A stretch of 64,000 bases of DNA from Tenebrio molitor (taxonomy: Eukaryota; Arthropoda; Insecta; Coleoptera; Tenebrionidae): NCBI RefSeq assembly GCF_963966145.1, contig NC_091046.1, forward strand, positions 806,001 through 870,000, read 5' to 3'. This document shows, one piece after another, positions 21,808-33,195 of this stretch (the first letter of the stretch is position 1; each line of letters begins with the position of its first letter). A program made the position numbers and the translations under genes. The notes beneath the pieces were generated by a model. The model ran no database searches. It worked only from the letters and a program-made list of their open reading frames with translations, and was not told where the DNA came from.

Positions 21808-21970
21808 AGTACTGTTTTCCCAATTTGGTTGTAGGTCGTAAAATTTTATGGTACTTTAAGTTAAAGATCTTGCGGGGCTTATAAATCCCAACCCAACCAT
21901 TGTGCCCGTTAGTCGCTCATAATATGCAATAAAATTTTACGACCTACAACGAAATTGAGAAAACAGTACT
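21808..21970. repeat. Foldback repeat with 41-bp arms
   Basis: The left arm (21808-21848) and right arm (21930-21970) are reverse complements with two mismatches, separated by 81 bp. The V17 poly(A) signal (21928-21933) overlaps the inner edge of the right arm, and a splice acceptor (cgtttcag) lies 11 bp beyond the outer end. It is probably a small foldback transposon. I see no clear target-site duplication. Confidence 0.8.
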
Positions 21971-21981
21971 TTTCGTTTCAG

Positions 21982-22078
21982 ACTGTCTTTTCTTGTTCGT
22001 CCAGGTGGACCGAGAAAATGTTTGAAAAATTGTGTTGATTTTATTATAATGTTTAATAAAAAGATTGTTTTGAAGTAG
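21982..22078 (+). CDS. Possible finger-less alternative terminal exon between V17 and V18
   Basis: Acceptor tttcgtttcag ends at 21981. In phase, it encodes 31 codons rich in K, F and I (starting L-S-F-L-V-R-P-G-G-P) to TAG at 22076-22078. AATAAA at 22055-22060 lies just before the stop, so cleavage could fall close to it. Weak evidence; may be chance. Confidence 0.22.
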
Positions 22079-22176
22079 TTCTTTTGACCATCCAAGACCC
22101 GCTGTAGAGACCAAGACGAAAGTAGCGCCTTGGTCGCGATTTACCTTCAAGTCTCAACGTACTCGTTGTTTTTCAG

Positions 22177-23074
22177 GTTACCTATTCCAGTCCACTTCCA
22201 AACTGACATCGCTGCAAATCAAGTGATCTGCACCGTTTGTTGTAAAACCTTCGCGAGCAAAGTCCAGCTCTCAAAGCACAAAGTGAGACACAAAGGCAGA
22301 AGATATCAGTGCCCCACCTGCCCCCGCAGGTTTGTCACGTCGTCAGAACTGAATGCTCACATTCGCTACTACCACGAGAAACAGCGCGACTTCTTTTGCG
22401 ACGTCTGCAACTACGCCACCCAGAGCAACTTCAATCTCCAGAAGCACATCATATCTCGCCACACGAAGAACTTTCCTTTCAAGTGCGAACTGTGCCCGTT
22501 AGGTTACCTCAGCAAGGGGGAGTTGAAGAGACATCACGAAAGCAAACACGAAGGGAGACTGTTCGTGTGCCAGCACTGCTCCAAAACTCTGACCGACGAG
22601 CGACAGTTCCGCGTCCATCTCAGACGCCACGAAGAGGGACACGTCTCGAAAGTCTACACTTGCGAAGTTTGTCGCAAAGTGATACACACTCATAGCAATT
22701 TCAAGAGACACGTGCAGAAACACAACGGAGAGTTTGACAGTTACGTTTGTGACATGTGCGGCAAGAGTTTGACGACGCTGCAGTCGCTCAAGTACCACAG
22801 GAGGATACACACCGGAGAGAAGAATTTTGTTTGTGAGATTTGCGGTAAAAAGTTTGTGACGAAGACTCTTCTGGTCACGCACACGAGGGTTCACACCAAA
22901 GAAAAACCCTACCAGTGTAATCTTTGCGAGAAGCGCTTCACGCAGAAACCGTCGCTGAATATCCACATGAGGTACCACACCGGCGAGAGACCGTTCAAGT
23001 GTGACAACTGTGCGAAAGACTTTGTTACTAACTCGCTCCTCAAGAACCACAAGTGTAAAGGATTGAAAATTTGA
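22177..23074 (+). CDS. V18: alternative 3'-terminal exon, 10 fingers, last H-x-C
   Basis: Acceptor ttgtttttcag ends at 22176. Fingers: VICTVC, YQCPTC, FFCDVC, FKCELC, FVCQHC, YTCEVC, YVCDMC, FVCEIC, YQCNLC and FKCDNC, the last ending L-K-N-H-K-C. The order and odd linkers (H-T-K-N-F-P-F-K-C, E-E-G-H-V-S-K-V-Y-T-C) match V10 and V15, so these are sister exons. 298 residues. Poly(A) signal is the variant ATTAAA at 23097-23102. Confidence 0.9.
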
Positions 23075-23470
23075 CAACCTAAAGATCAAGTGTTAAATTA
23101 AAGACTGAGTTTTGTAAATTTGTTGGTTTTTATTTGACCGGAAATGTTTCAGTTGTAGAACTATTTTATGGTGATAGGGTTGCCTCTAGAACCAATTTTA
23201 TTCAGGTAAGTCGACGCTTTATCACGATAAATTGTGGATTTTATCAAAACCAGAACAACAAAAAGACCGGGTGAAAACACAGTGTTTTCAAGTGAAAGAA
23301 AATTGTCTGCTCTGAAAACAAAAAACTTTAAAAATAGATTAGATGGATTTTTTTTTTAATTTTCATCACCGGAAACCTCAGTTCTTATAACAATAACAGT
23401 TGTAAATGTATTTTGAAGGTATGCGAATTCGAATCTTATTCTGGATCCTTTAACTTTCTGTTTTTTTCAG

Positions 23471-23696
23471 GTTCTATGTTTGTTCCAAAATGTTTTCGTT
23501 GAGAATTGTACTGTCGAGACATAATTTGTTACATCATGAAGCAACAGTGCAGCATCTGTCGATTGTGCTACGTTGTCCCCTCAGTTTTTATAAGACATTT
23601 TATTCTTTATTCGAAAGTAATATCCGTAGCGATAAATTAATCCTGCCTGAATGCGTCACCGGAAGTACGGTGGGTCAGAACATAATAAATAGGTAA
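23471..23696 (+). pseudogene. Degenerate one-finger terminal exon
   Basis: Acceptor ttttttttcag ends at 23470. 74 codons in phase. The start reads F-Y-V-C-S-K-M-F-S-L-R-I-V-L-S-R-H-N-L-L-H-H. The C-x3-F-x5-L-x2-H-x3-H spacing of a finger is kept, but the first zinc Cys is Phe. The rest has no fingers. AATAAA at 23684-23689 lies just before the TAA. It could be a decayed finger exon or a still-used finger-less tail. Confidence 0.5.
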
Positions 23697-24320
23697 ACAA
23701 ACACACGATTGACGTGGTTTTGTTTTCAGGTTGGTGCTAACTTACGGTTGTGAGTTGTTAAATATTTGCAAGATCTGATGGGCCATGGAATTTACAAGAT
23801 TAATATGATGTTAGAAATTTAGCGTCAAGACTACATGTATTAAATCTACACAAAAAGAAAACACTTCACAAGCGTGGAGAACTTTCCAGAAAACTTACGT
23901 AATATTTAAGATGTAAAATCTAGCAAAACATGTGCAATCAGGTCTTCAATCCTGAATCAGTTTTTATTTTGCTACTCTACTTTTTAGGGCGAAGGAAAAA
24001 ATGTTAAACAAACAAGCGAACACCACGAATGAAGAAGTCTTTTGCGTCTGTCACATCTAAATAATTGTTCTTAGCATAGAATAGTAAAAGTTACGTCAGT
24101 TTTGTTGTGTGAAAATTAGAACAAAATATTTTAGAATAAAAAGACAGCAGATGTTCGTGGTCTTTATAGAATTAGTTGGTAGAACCCGATTACCATTTCG
24201 TATTTGTTGAATAAACTTCTACCAAACTGGCCTCCCTTTATTCACACCCCTCGTCCACTTTCTTGTGTAGTTTTAGTGCTAAAAATGCCACTCCACCCAA
24301 TACATGAATTTTTTTTGCAG
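23697..24320 (+). other. Spacer between the degenerate exon and V19
   Basis: AT-rich, with acceptor-like gttttcag ending near 23730 (in phase only a 15-codon tail follows) and AATAAA at 24135-24140 and 24210-24215. No gene is supported. The V19 acceptor closes the stretch. Confidence 0.5.
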
Positions 24321-25386
24321 ATCAGGGAAAGAGGCCCAAGTGAATTACACTTGTAACATATGTTTGGCGGAGTTCCCGAACAAGAACGAGTTTCTCAAGC
24401 ACCACCTGCACCAGTACGGTCAAACCTTCAACTGTTGCAAATGCGGCAGCAAATACAAGACGACATCGGAGCTTTACTGCCATTTGGAGCAGCACAAATC
24501 CGAGACCGTCTTCGTGGAGGAGGAGGAGGAGGAGGACGAGGAGGTGGTGGAGGAGATCGTGCTGAACTACGAACATGACGGCGCGATCGCGGACAACAAC
24601 GAACTCCTGTACATCCTCGACGACTCCCAGTGCGTCAACGAGGTGGTCATCGAGGAGGATATCTCGACGCAGCAAGACGACAAAGACAAGTCGAACGACA
24701 ACTTGACGATAGTCCAGTTGGAACACGGCTACGTCATCCCGAATGTGGTGGAAGAGGGCGAGGAGGAAGAGGAGGAGGACGTGGCTCTGAACGGCAAGCA
24801 GAAGAACCTCCCCGCCAAACTGCAACCCTCCACCAGTAAGATAGTTTATACTCAGCCCAGAGCCAGGGCGTCCCAGCCGAAGCGTCGCCACGTCGTCCCC
24901 GACTTCTCCTCGACGAACTATCTCTTCATCAGCGCCAACGAAGAGGTGGACATTCCGCACTACAAGTGCCTGCGCTGCGAACAGTTGTTCATCAACAAGT
25001 TCGTCTTCTTCCGCCACATCGAGAAGGGCAAGTGCTACATCAACAACTGCGATGTGTGCAGTGCCACCTTCAGCAAGAACAGTGACTTCTACTATCACTA
25101 CGTGGTGGAACACACGGACAGAGCGATCTGTAATTTCTGCTTCAGAACTTTCATGTACGAGAAGAACGTGAAGGAGCACATGTTGAGGCATCTCGATCAG
25201 TTCAGACACAGGTGCGACGAATGCAACAAGGGATTTTATACGGTTCGGGAGTACAGGAATCACTACAAAAATAGACACATGGGGATCAGGCACACGTGTA
25301 GCGTTTGCAGCAGGAGCTTCGCAGACGAGTATTATTTCAGGCGACATTTGGCGACGCACGAACAAGCCAACATAATCATAGAATAG
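24321..25386 (+). CDS. V19: alternative 3'-terminal exon, 2 + 5 fingers split by an acidic linker
   Basis: Acceptor ttttttttgcag ends at 24320. Two fingers (YTCNIC, FNCCKC) are followed by about 140 residues of acidic, low-complexity sequence. That linker starts with a glutamate run encoded by GAG repeats near 24514-24550 and ends with a basic patch (Q-P-K-R-R-H). Five more fingers follow (YKCLRC, NNCDVC, AICNFC, HRCDEC, HTCSVC). 354 residues, with an unusual layout for this array. The acidic linker could be an activation or interaction region. The nearest AATAAA is at 25688-25693, about 300 bp downstream. Confidence 0.88.
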
Positions 25387-26570
25387 GGCCACCGTACAGT
25401 CGTTCTGTAGATTAAGATGTTGTGTTTAATTTCTTCTCTGCCATTTTTAAAATGGAGTTATTTGCTTTGATCAACAACTATCATTGTAAATATTTGTACA
25501 TTTTTATACTTAAGAATGTCAAAATGGTACACTTTGAGTTCATCCTTGGTACAAAGTAGCAGTTTTTTAGGTTTCTTATGTGTACGTTAGGCAAATCAAT
25601 AATTATTAGTATCAGTTGTAGAAGTATATAGAGATAGTTAAGTACTAAAATAATGTTTCGGTTTGTAACCGGTTTAATTATGTATTTAATAAACATTTTA
25701 GTATGAGAATCTAGGAATTTTTTGGTAGTGTTTCAACAGTTAAACTTTCGGATTTTGCGTAAGTACATTTTATATTGTTTGTCGCTGAACTAATTATTTC
25801 TCATTTTAGATTCTTCAAAGGATTCATGTAAAACAAATTCAGATACGTGAGTGACGGTTTACAAATATTTATGTGTCTACATGTACAACAATTATTTTTT
25901 AAACAATATTAATTCTTGGTGACGAGAATTAACCTTGTGTTTGAGATTTGCCAAGAAAACTACTAAAAATTAATTATTCCATTTATAAAACAATTAGGTA
26001 ATTCGTAATTTGCCAATGTTTGCAAAAGATTTGCGTTAAGAATGTGCTAAATAAAAGTTTTATTGTATTTTAATTTATAAACAAACAGACCCCGATTAGA
26101 CTGTTAACATGCACTTGTGTTCTCTCGTTTAATTCTCTTATTCGAGTCTTCCAGAAGTTGAAATTCTAAATGTAAGTAAAATATTATTCAGCATACCTAT
26201 TAAATTCGTAACTTGCCTCCATATCAATTTTTGCCAAAACCAATTTATTCCCAACCAAATTCTAAATTGTCGATACGACAGCGCAAATGTATAAATTTTC
26301 GTGATTTTCTTCAATTTTTTAAGTGATCTCCGTTTGTTGATTACCGAGGTGAGATTTACAAATCTGAACGTACATATCTAACAATAAGAAATTTCGATGA
26401 TCACCCTCTGTTTATCATAAAATCTGGCATCGTGTTATCAAATTACAATCAACAAATTTGTAGTGCATATTTAACCTAACATGAACTTTTATCGCAATAA
26501 AGCTAGAATTTGAGATTTTATGCTAAATTGTAATATATGAAATATAGGTATTTTTTTTGTGAAAATATCA
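25387..26570 (+). other. V19 3' UTR and AT-rich spacer
   Basis: The V19 3' region with AATAAA at 25688-25693, then AT-rich DNA without a coding frame of note. An isolated aaataaaag is at about 26050. No finger exon is found here. Confidence 0.5.
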
Positions 26571-26573
26571 TCT

Positions 26574-27796
26574 ACTATATAGCGTGTTATTGAAATGCAT
26601 TAGGAAAATTTAAACGGTGATAGAACTCATCAAAACACATTACTTTTCTATTTACCATTTTTTTGAAAACTCAAATTTATGCTCGAATTTATTTTCACCG
26701 TATTCCGTGTCATCGAGTCGTTTATGAATGGGACGGTGAAAGAACAACGGCTTCGCACGAAAAACGTTAACGCAAAAAAAGTAAATACGGCAAAAACCCA
26801 GGCGGATAGGTCTTGCAAAAACTTACTGACATAATTTAGTCACGTCCTTCACCTTCATGCGGCCGTGTTTGCAATTTATTAGAAAGTGAAATTCCCGTAA
26901 TTATCGTTAAAAATGGTGAAGTAGGTACACTAATCCGGAGTTAACAGACATGGTGCTCATCTATGGGGAAGCTTTATCAAATGCAACCAGGCGTTTGTAT
27001 GTAGGTACATGAAGAGATTTCCCGGTCGCCAAGTTCCCTGTCACAAAGGTACGTGAATGCTGTCCAGCATTTAAGGGATTATGGTATTTTTAGTCCTGTC
27101 CTGTTGACGAAGAACCGAATGTTAGTTGCCGACGACTTGCATTACGAATTGACGTTTCGAGTTTTACAATTTGGAGAACGCTGCACGAACAGGGATTACA
27201 TCCGTATAATTTTCAACGCGTCCAACACTTAAAATCAGAAGATCCACCACGTCGAATTGCATTTTGTCAACGGCTTCTTCAATAGGTCGTAATTGACCAG
27301 TTTTGTCGCCAGCTCGTTCACCGGACTTAAACCCTTGTGACTTTTTTTTATGGGGCCATTTAAAACAGATTGTGTATGAGACTCCAGTTGACACCGAGGT
27401 AATTCGATAAAATTCTGACATGTTGATGAGAACTCAAGCTTCTGTGGCTCGAAGGGCACACAAGAGCGTGCATCGATTACGGAGGGCGTCATTTCGAACA
27501 TTTAATTTAAAGGTTAGTGCCCTTGATCAAGTGTGGTGCGTAACTTCAATGTCACTCTCACTTACTACGAATAAAAAATTGGTTTTTGCTTGAGTATCTA
27601 AGTTTTTATCTTCTTTCGCTTTTAATGTACGCACGGAGACATTGGCGGGTACTAGAATTTACGACGATCAAACTAATTAAAATTTTATCTGGGTTTAGAA
27701 AGATTTTTCGAAAAAATGGTAAATAGAAAAGTAATTTGTTTTGATGAGTTCTATCACCGTTTAAATTTTCTTAACGCATTTCAATAACATACTGTA
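26574..27796 (+). mobile_element. Internally deleted mariner-like DNA transposon
   Basis: Terminal inverted repeats of about 85 bp (about 26585-26668 and 27705-27789) match with few differences. Both ends are TA-rich, as in Tc1/mariner target sites. Inside are + strand transposase pieces in several frames: M-V-L-I-Y-G-E-A near 26950 and R-F-P-G-R-Q-V-P near 27017, typical of the N-terminal domain of long mariner-like transposases; L-H-E-Q-G-L-H-P-Y-N-F near 27180; and S-P-D-L-N-P-C-D-F-F-L-W-G near 27310, the end of the catalytic domain. The central catalytic part is missing and there are frameshifts, so it cannot move by itself. Confidence 0.85.
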
Positions 27797-29185
27797 GTTA
27801 AAATAATGTAATAAATCGTAGGGTTATTGTTTTCCGGGTGAAAACCTGCATTCGATTAATGTAATAAGTCCCATTTCAAATTTAACAGTGGCGCTAGTAT
27901 ACTCAAAACAAAAAGTTTCATTTTATTGTCAATTGCGTGGCTGTTTTTTTGCACATTAAATAATGTCTATGTTGAACATAGAATTTTTAAAGTTTTTTAC
28001 CTTTTCGGCAACCTGCAAAAATAAAAATTTAAAGTTTGTATTGGTTTGAATTGTTCAAATGAATGACAACGTCTTAAACGTAGATTTATTGTTTTGAATG
28101 TAGTTTCAAAATTTTTGCTCATTACCATAGAAACATTCATTAGTTCCCACTTTGGCCGCGGGACTTCTTATATTATTTTTGCTAATGTATTAAAAACTAA
28201 AAGGAGTAGGTTCTGGAAGTTAGACAGTTTGTGTAAAACGTCACAAAAAGACCGATGTTAGCTGTGTTTAAAATCTGTGAAAATTGTTTTTTTAACAAGC
28301 CTTTCGGTATGTAATCCTTGAAAACTATTATAATTTGTTGAAAAATAATATCGTAAATGTTTCGCGACTCTTTTGAAACTGTTTTTTTCATTCGATGCGA
28401 AACGCCGAGGTAAAAGTAGTTGTTCTGCTTTTGTAAAATTAGTGATCTCCAATAAGAGGAATGAAATATTTTTTTCCACTATTACAAAATGCAGTTTTGC
28501 TATCTTTGCAGAGAGGAGAAAGCGTGTATTTCTATGTACTAGCTAGCCTAAAAAATAATTTAGTGACATTTATCGGTAGGTGGCGCTACAATAATTTTTC
28601 GAACATTCGATTTGTCATGAAAAAAATTACCTTAAAATTTTGTTTTCCGCTTGTAAATAACAGCTATTCTGCTTTTACAAAAACATCTATTAATTTCAGC
28701 AAATTATAGATATTTTTTAGTATTACCAATTAAATTGAGAGGTAATAATCAGAAAGATTTTTGCAAGAATTATATCTACTTATCTACGTATAGTAGGCCC
28801 TGCAGTTTTGACAATTCTCTTATTTTTGACAATTCTTTTGTCAACTAATAAAGTTTGTTCGTTCCATAATGGTTGTGGAGGATAAAAAAAATGTGTAGAC
28901 CATAGCGATACAGTGGTTTTCCGGGTCTCAAGAAATGGCCAGCATTTTCTTTCGACTCGGAAAAAAATTTCCTTACCGCTTAGGTATACAATATACTATT
29001 TCCAAAGATAACGAATCATGTAATTTTCAAAAAAAAAATCAAAACTAAAAAGCGTTATTTAACATTACCTTTAGACTGTCGAGTATTTTTAAAATTTGAA
29101 ACATAAATTACATTAAAACTGTATATTGTTTTAACTTCTCATTAGCGATTTCAGTAAAAACGAGAAATAATTACGCTCGAGGTAA
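27797..29185. other. AT-rich spacer without a recognised gene
   Basis: No finger exon, transposase or RNA gene is apparent. Short frames (for example 28461-28709) are AT-rich and unlike the coding exons. Probably old transposon debris. Confidence 0.45.
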
Positions 29186-29187
29186 GT

Positions 29188-31046
29188 TATACGGGGTGTC
29201 CCCCAAAAAAAAAGACGAGTCCATAAGTCTCTTATTTATTGGAGGATTTTAAATATTTATACACCAAATTAAATGGTTATGAATAGGCTACAAAAAGGCC
29301 TAATAAATTCCCGTATAGCCCTAAGGGCTTCAAGGATAAACTGTAATAGTTATTTTTATATTAAGTGCGCGAAGAGAGTGTTTTTTGTGTATGAAAAGGT
29401 CTTTTACGCCGAGACGAAGGTCGAGGCAGTATAAGCCTTTGAATGCACAAAAACAATATTTTTTCTATAATTGATTCAAAAAATTGAAATTAAAAATTCA
29501 AATTTTTGAAGGAACTCTGAAGTTTCAATGCAGTGACCATGTTGCTAGGTAACTAATAAAAAACAGTGCGTGAAATGAAAAACAGAAATAGTCGTATGCG
29601 TGAAATTGCATTTCACACACTGTTTTGTATGGTTTCTATGGTTTCGATCTTACTAACAATGCAAAAAAAATACACGTCAGAAAATGACCCACTTCAGGCA
29701 CAGATAACTATGCGTGAATTTCAATTTTTTGAATCAATTATATAAAAAAAAAATATTTTTTTTAAATGGGAACACAATTTTTTTTAGTAATTCTAATAGA
29801 GATTTTTATTTTGAAAACAACAATGTATCACAAGTATACACTTACATACCAAAAATACAAATATATATACAGGGTGTCCCCAAAAAAGAAGACGAGTCCA
29901 TAATTCAGTTATTTATCGGAAGATTTTAATTATCTATACAGCAAATTAAATGGTTGTTAATAGGCTACAAAATAGCCTAATAAATTCAAGTATAGCCCTA
30001 TGGGCTTCCAGGGTAAACTGTCAAAATATTTTTTTTTAAATGGGAATACATATTTTTTTGTACTAATTCTGATAGAGGTTTATATTCTGAAAACAAGAAT
30101 GTATCACAAATATACACTTAAATACCAAAAATTCACAAAAAAAAATGTAAAAAACGCTACTATCGTCTATGTTCCATTTTGCGCTAAACATTGGCGGCAT
30201 ATCTGCGCAATCCCACATGTTATTATTTGTCATTTGTTTTTCCAGCTACCTTAATTTGGTTATTACACTGTAACGCAGTGCATTTTGATAGCTTTTCGCT
30301 TGATGCTCGTCATTTGTTTCAAAAGTTAGTGTTATTTTTTTTAATGTGAAGTTATACTTGTGATACATTGTTGTTTTCAGAATTAAAATCTCTATCAGAA
30401 TTACAAATAAAAGGTATGTAATCCTATTTGAAAAATTTTTTTTTGACAGTTTACCCTTGAAGCCCATAGGGCTATACTTGAATTTATTAGGCTATTTTAT
30501 AGCCTATTAGCAACCATTTAATTTGGTGTATAGATAATTAAAATCCTCCGATAAATAAGGGAGCTATGGACTCGTCTTTTTTTTTTGGGACACTCTGTAT
30601 ATATAAAAAAACCGCTACTATCGTCTATACTCTATTTTGCGCTAATCATTGGCCACATATCTGCGCAATCCCATATGTTATTATTTGTCATTTGTTTTTC
30701 CAGCTAACTTAATTTGGTTATTTTATTACATTGTAATGCAATGCATTTTGATAGCTTCTCGCTTGGTGTTCGTCATTTGTTTCAAAAGTTAGTGTTATTT
30801 TTTTTATGTGAAGTTATACTTGTTTTCAGAATAAAAATCTATCAGAATTACTACAAAAAAATATGTATTCCCATTTGAAAAAAAAATATTTTGACAGTTT
30901 AGCCTTGAAGCCCTTGGAGCTATATGTGAATTTAGTAGGCCGTTTTGTAGCCTATTCACAATTATTTAATTTGGTGTATAGATAATTAAAATCCTCCGAT
31001 AAATAAGGGAGCTATCGACTCGTCTTTTTTTTTGGGACACCTGTAT
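29188..31046. mobile_element. Nested and tandem copies of a foldback (MITE-like) element
   Basis: A terminal segment of about 155 bp, beginning A-C-A-G-G-G-T-G-T-C-C-C and containing gacgagtccata and ggctacaaaa, occurs four times: forward at about 29189 and 29868, reverse ending at about 30599 and 31045. The 29868-30600 pair forms one complete element with long inverted ends. The interior plus right end (about 30154-30600) is repeated directly at 30608-31045. No transposase is seen, so these are non-autonomous. Confidence 0.78.
29465..29742. repeat. Small foldback inserted in the left MITE copy
   Basis: Arms of about 27 bp (29465-29491 and 29716-29742) are inverted copies of each other. The segment between roughly 29345 and 29745 separates two parts of the left MITE copy that are contiguous in the other copies, so it looks like a later insertion. 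Confidence 0.55.
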
Positions 31047-31481
31047 TTTGTTGAGTTGGATAATGGAAGTGGAGTACACCCAGCACTATCAGACTGTCAC
31101 TTAAGCGTATTAGAACATATTCATCTGTATTAAGATATTTTCTGTTTATTATTTTACGTTTATTCTTCAAATTTTTTTAATAATATACCTATTCTATGAT
31201 AGGTGAATTTAATTTTTCATTACACTTTTGATCATGGGGCAATTGGTAAGTTCAAATTTTTTTGTCGACTCTTGTCACTAACAGTTATCATTTCAGCTAC
31301 AATTTGGACCGAAATAAAAACCACAGTGACGAGTTATTTTATTTACATGTTATTTACATCGAGCTTGCACGTAAGCCGCTGCGGCTCAAATATTAGTTAG
31401 TAATTTATATGTATTAAATGTAATCACCGTATTAATCACGAAAAAATCCAAACTGTCTCACTAACACCGATCATTTTTCAG

Positions 31482-32685
31482 TTCGCTGTATCAAGACCAC
31501 TTATATTCGACGAATTACTCGGAAATTTCGCCGCTTCAGAGCAACAATCTCAAATATCTGATGTCCATAGTGGACCCGAAACAGATGCCCGAAGACAACA
31601 TCCTCGAGAACTCGGTGGTCGACCACTTGAACGAATCAGACGCCGATCTCTTAAATTTACTAACGACGGAAGACGACTGCTCCGACATCTTGAACAACAT
31701 CGCCACCAACGAACAGTTCGAACGGTTGATGAGCAGCGACTCGAATTTCGTGGACGAGTTCATCGACGAAATGAAAGCGGAGACGCACAAAATCGAAAAC
31801 ACTTACAAGTGTTTTCAGTGCGGAAAAGTCTTCAAGTCGAAGAAACTCCTCAAGAAGCACCTGTTCATCCACACCGGAATCCGCAAGTTCTCGTGCGACA
31901 TCTGCGGCAAAGCTTTCAAGTATCGATACGAGGTAGACGTCCACAAGAAGAGCCACAACAATCCAACTTTCCAGTGCGACATCTGCTCCAAAATGTTCAT
32001 ACACAAGTCGCACTTGACGACGCATCGACGCAAGCACCTGAACGAGTTCGTGGCGTTCTGCAAAGAGTGCAACATGGGGTTCGTCACCAAGTTTTCGCAC
32101 AAGACCCACGTCAATCTCGTTCACAAAAATCTGCAGCTGGTGTGCGACACCTGCGGCTCACGGTTGAGTTCGCTTTCGGCGCTCAAAGAACACAAATTGA
32201 CCCACGATCCCAACTACGGGAAGGAGAGATCTCACGTTTGCGAGATTTGCGGCAAGTCGTATCTCAACTCTCGGAATCTTAAGGGTCACATGAAGGTGCA
32301 CAAGCAGATGAGGTCTCACGTGTGTAATATCTGCGGGAAGTCGGTCAGCAGCAAGAAGATTCTCGAGACTCATATCAAGATGCACACGGGACTTAAAGAT
32401 TTCATCTGCAAAGTGTGCAGCAAAGGGTTCGCCTCGAAGGAGTATCTGGACGTGCACATGAGGATACACACTGGCAATAAACCCTTCAGTTGTCAGACTT
32501 GCGGGAAGAGGTTCACGCAGAAGACGTCGTTGACGGTGCACATGCGTCACCACACGGGACAGAGACCGTACAAGTGCGAATGTGGGAAAGAGTTCACCAC
32601 GAAGAGTCATCTGATGACTCATTACAAGGCTCACGATGTGGGCGGGGTCGACATTGACTACATTTCAAGGCCCGTACAGCAGTAG
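31482..32685 (+). CDS. V20: alternative 3'-terminal exon, 10 C2H2 zinc fingers
   Basis: Acceptor tcatttttcag ends at 31481. The exon starts with T, the only clear full-length exon not starting with a purine, but in the same phase. A leader of about 105 residues is acidic (D, E, S, N), then ten fingers follow: YKCFQC, FSCDIC, FQCDIC, AFCKEC, LVCDTC, HVCEIC, HVCNIC, FICKVC, FSCQTC and YKCEC. The last has C-x-C instead of C-x2-C. 400 residues, the longest exon here. Poly(A) signal ATTAAA at 32687-32692, 2 bp after the stop. Confidence 0.88.
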
Positions 32686-32692
32686 GATTAAA

Positions 32693-33195
32693 TATTTGGT
32701 GATTATTTTAATTTTGTACTGTCAGCAAAAGTTTCTATTCTGGAAACTTTTTCTAAAATGAGTTTTCCTCGATTCGCTGTCAGAAAATTAAATCTAGCCT
32801 GTCATGAGTTTATGCTTTAAAGGCGATCGTTTTCCTATCTTTCAGTGAAAGGGTTAAGAAATACATAAGTAGAAAATCGTGGCAAATGTAATTTTTATTT
32901 TTTCACGTGATGTAGTTGTTACACCAATCAGTATTCTGCTCGTTATTGTTAAAAAAGTAGCTTCGATGAACGAGCGATAGGTAAAAATATTTACAGATTT
33001 TTTTATGTGATGTATTAATTAGTGAAAAGAAAAAGCCTATTAAGAAACCCGTGTGGTTCTTTCTCTTGTACAACTTTCATCATTCCCATTAAACTGTGCA
33101 GACTAATTATAAGTTTTTCTTTTATGTACACGAACACCGGATATGCCCTCTTTCCTTTTGGATAAGTATGTGGTAATAACGTTGACAATTTTTAG
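32693..33195 (+). other. Spacer between V20 and V21
   Basis: About 500 bp of AT-rich DNA with no coding signal, ending in the V21 acceptor (caatttttag). Confidence 0.5.

Noticed and set aside
28461..28709. 82-codon AT-rich frame in the transposon gap
   Set aside because: Biased composition, no domain and no splice context.
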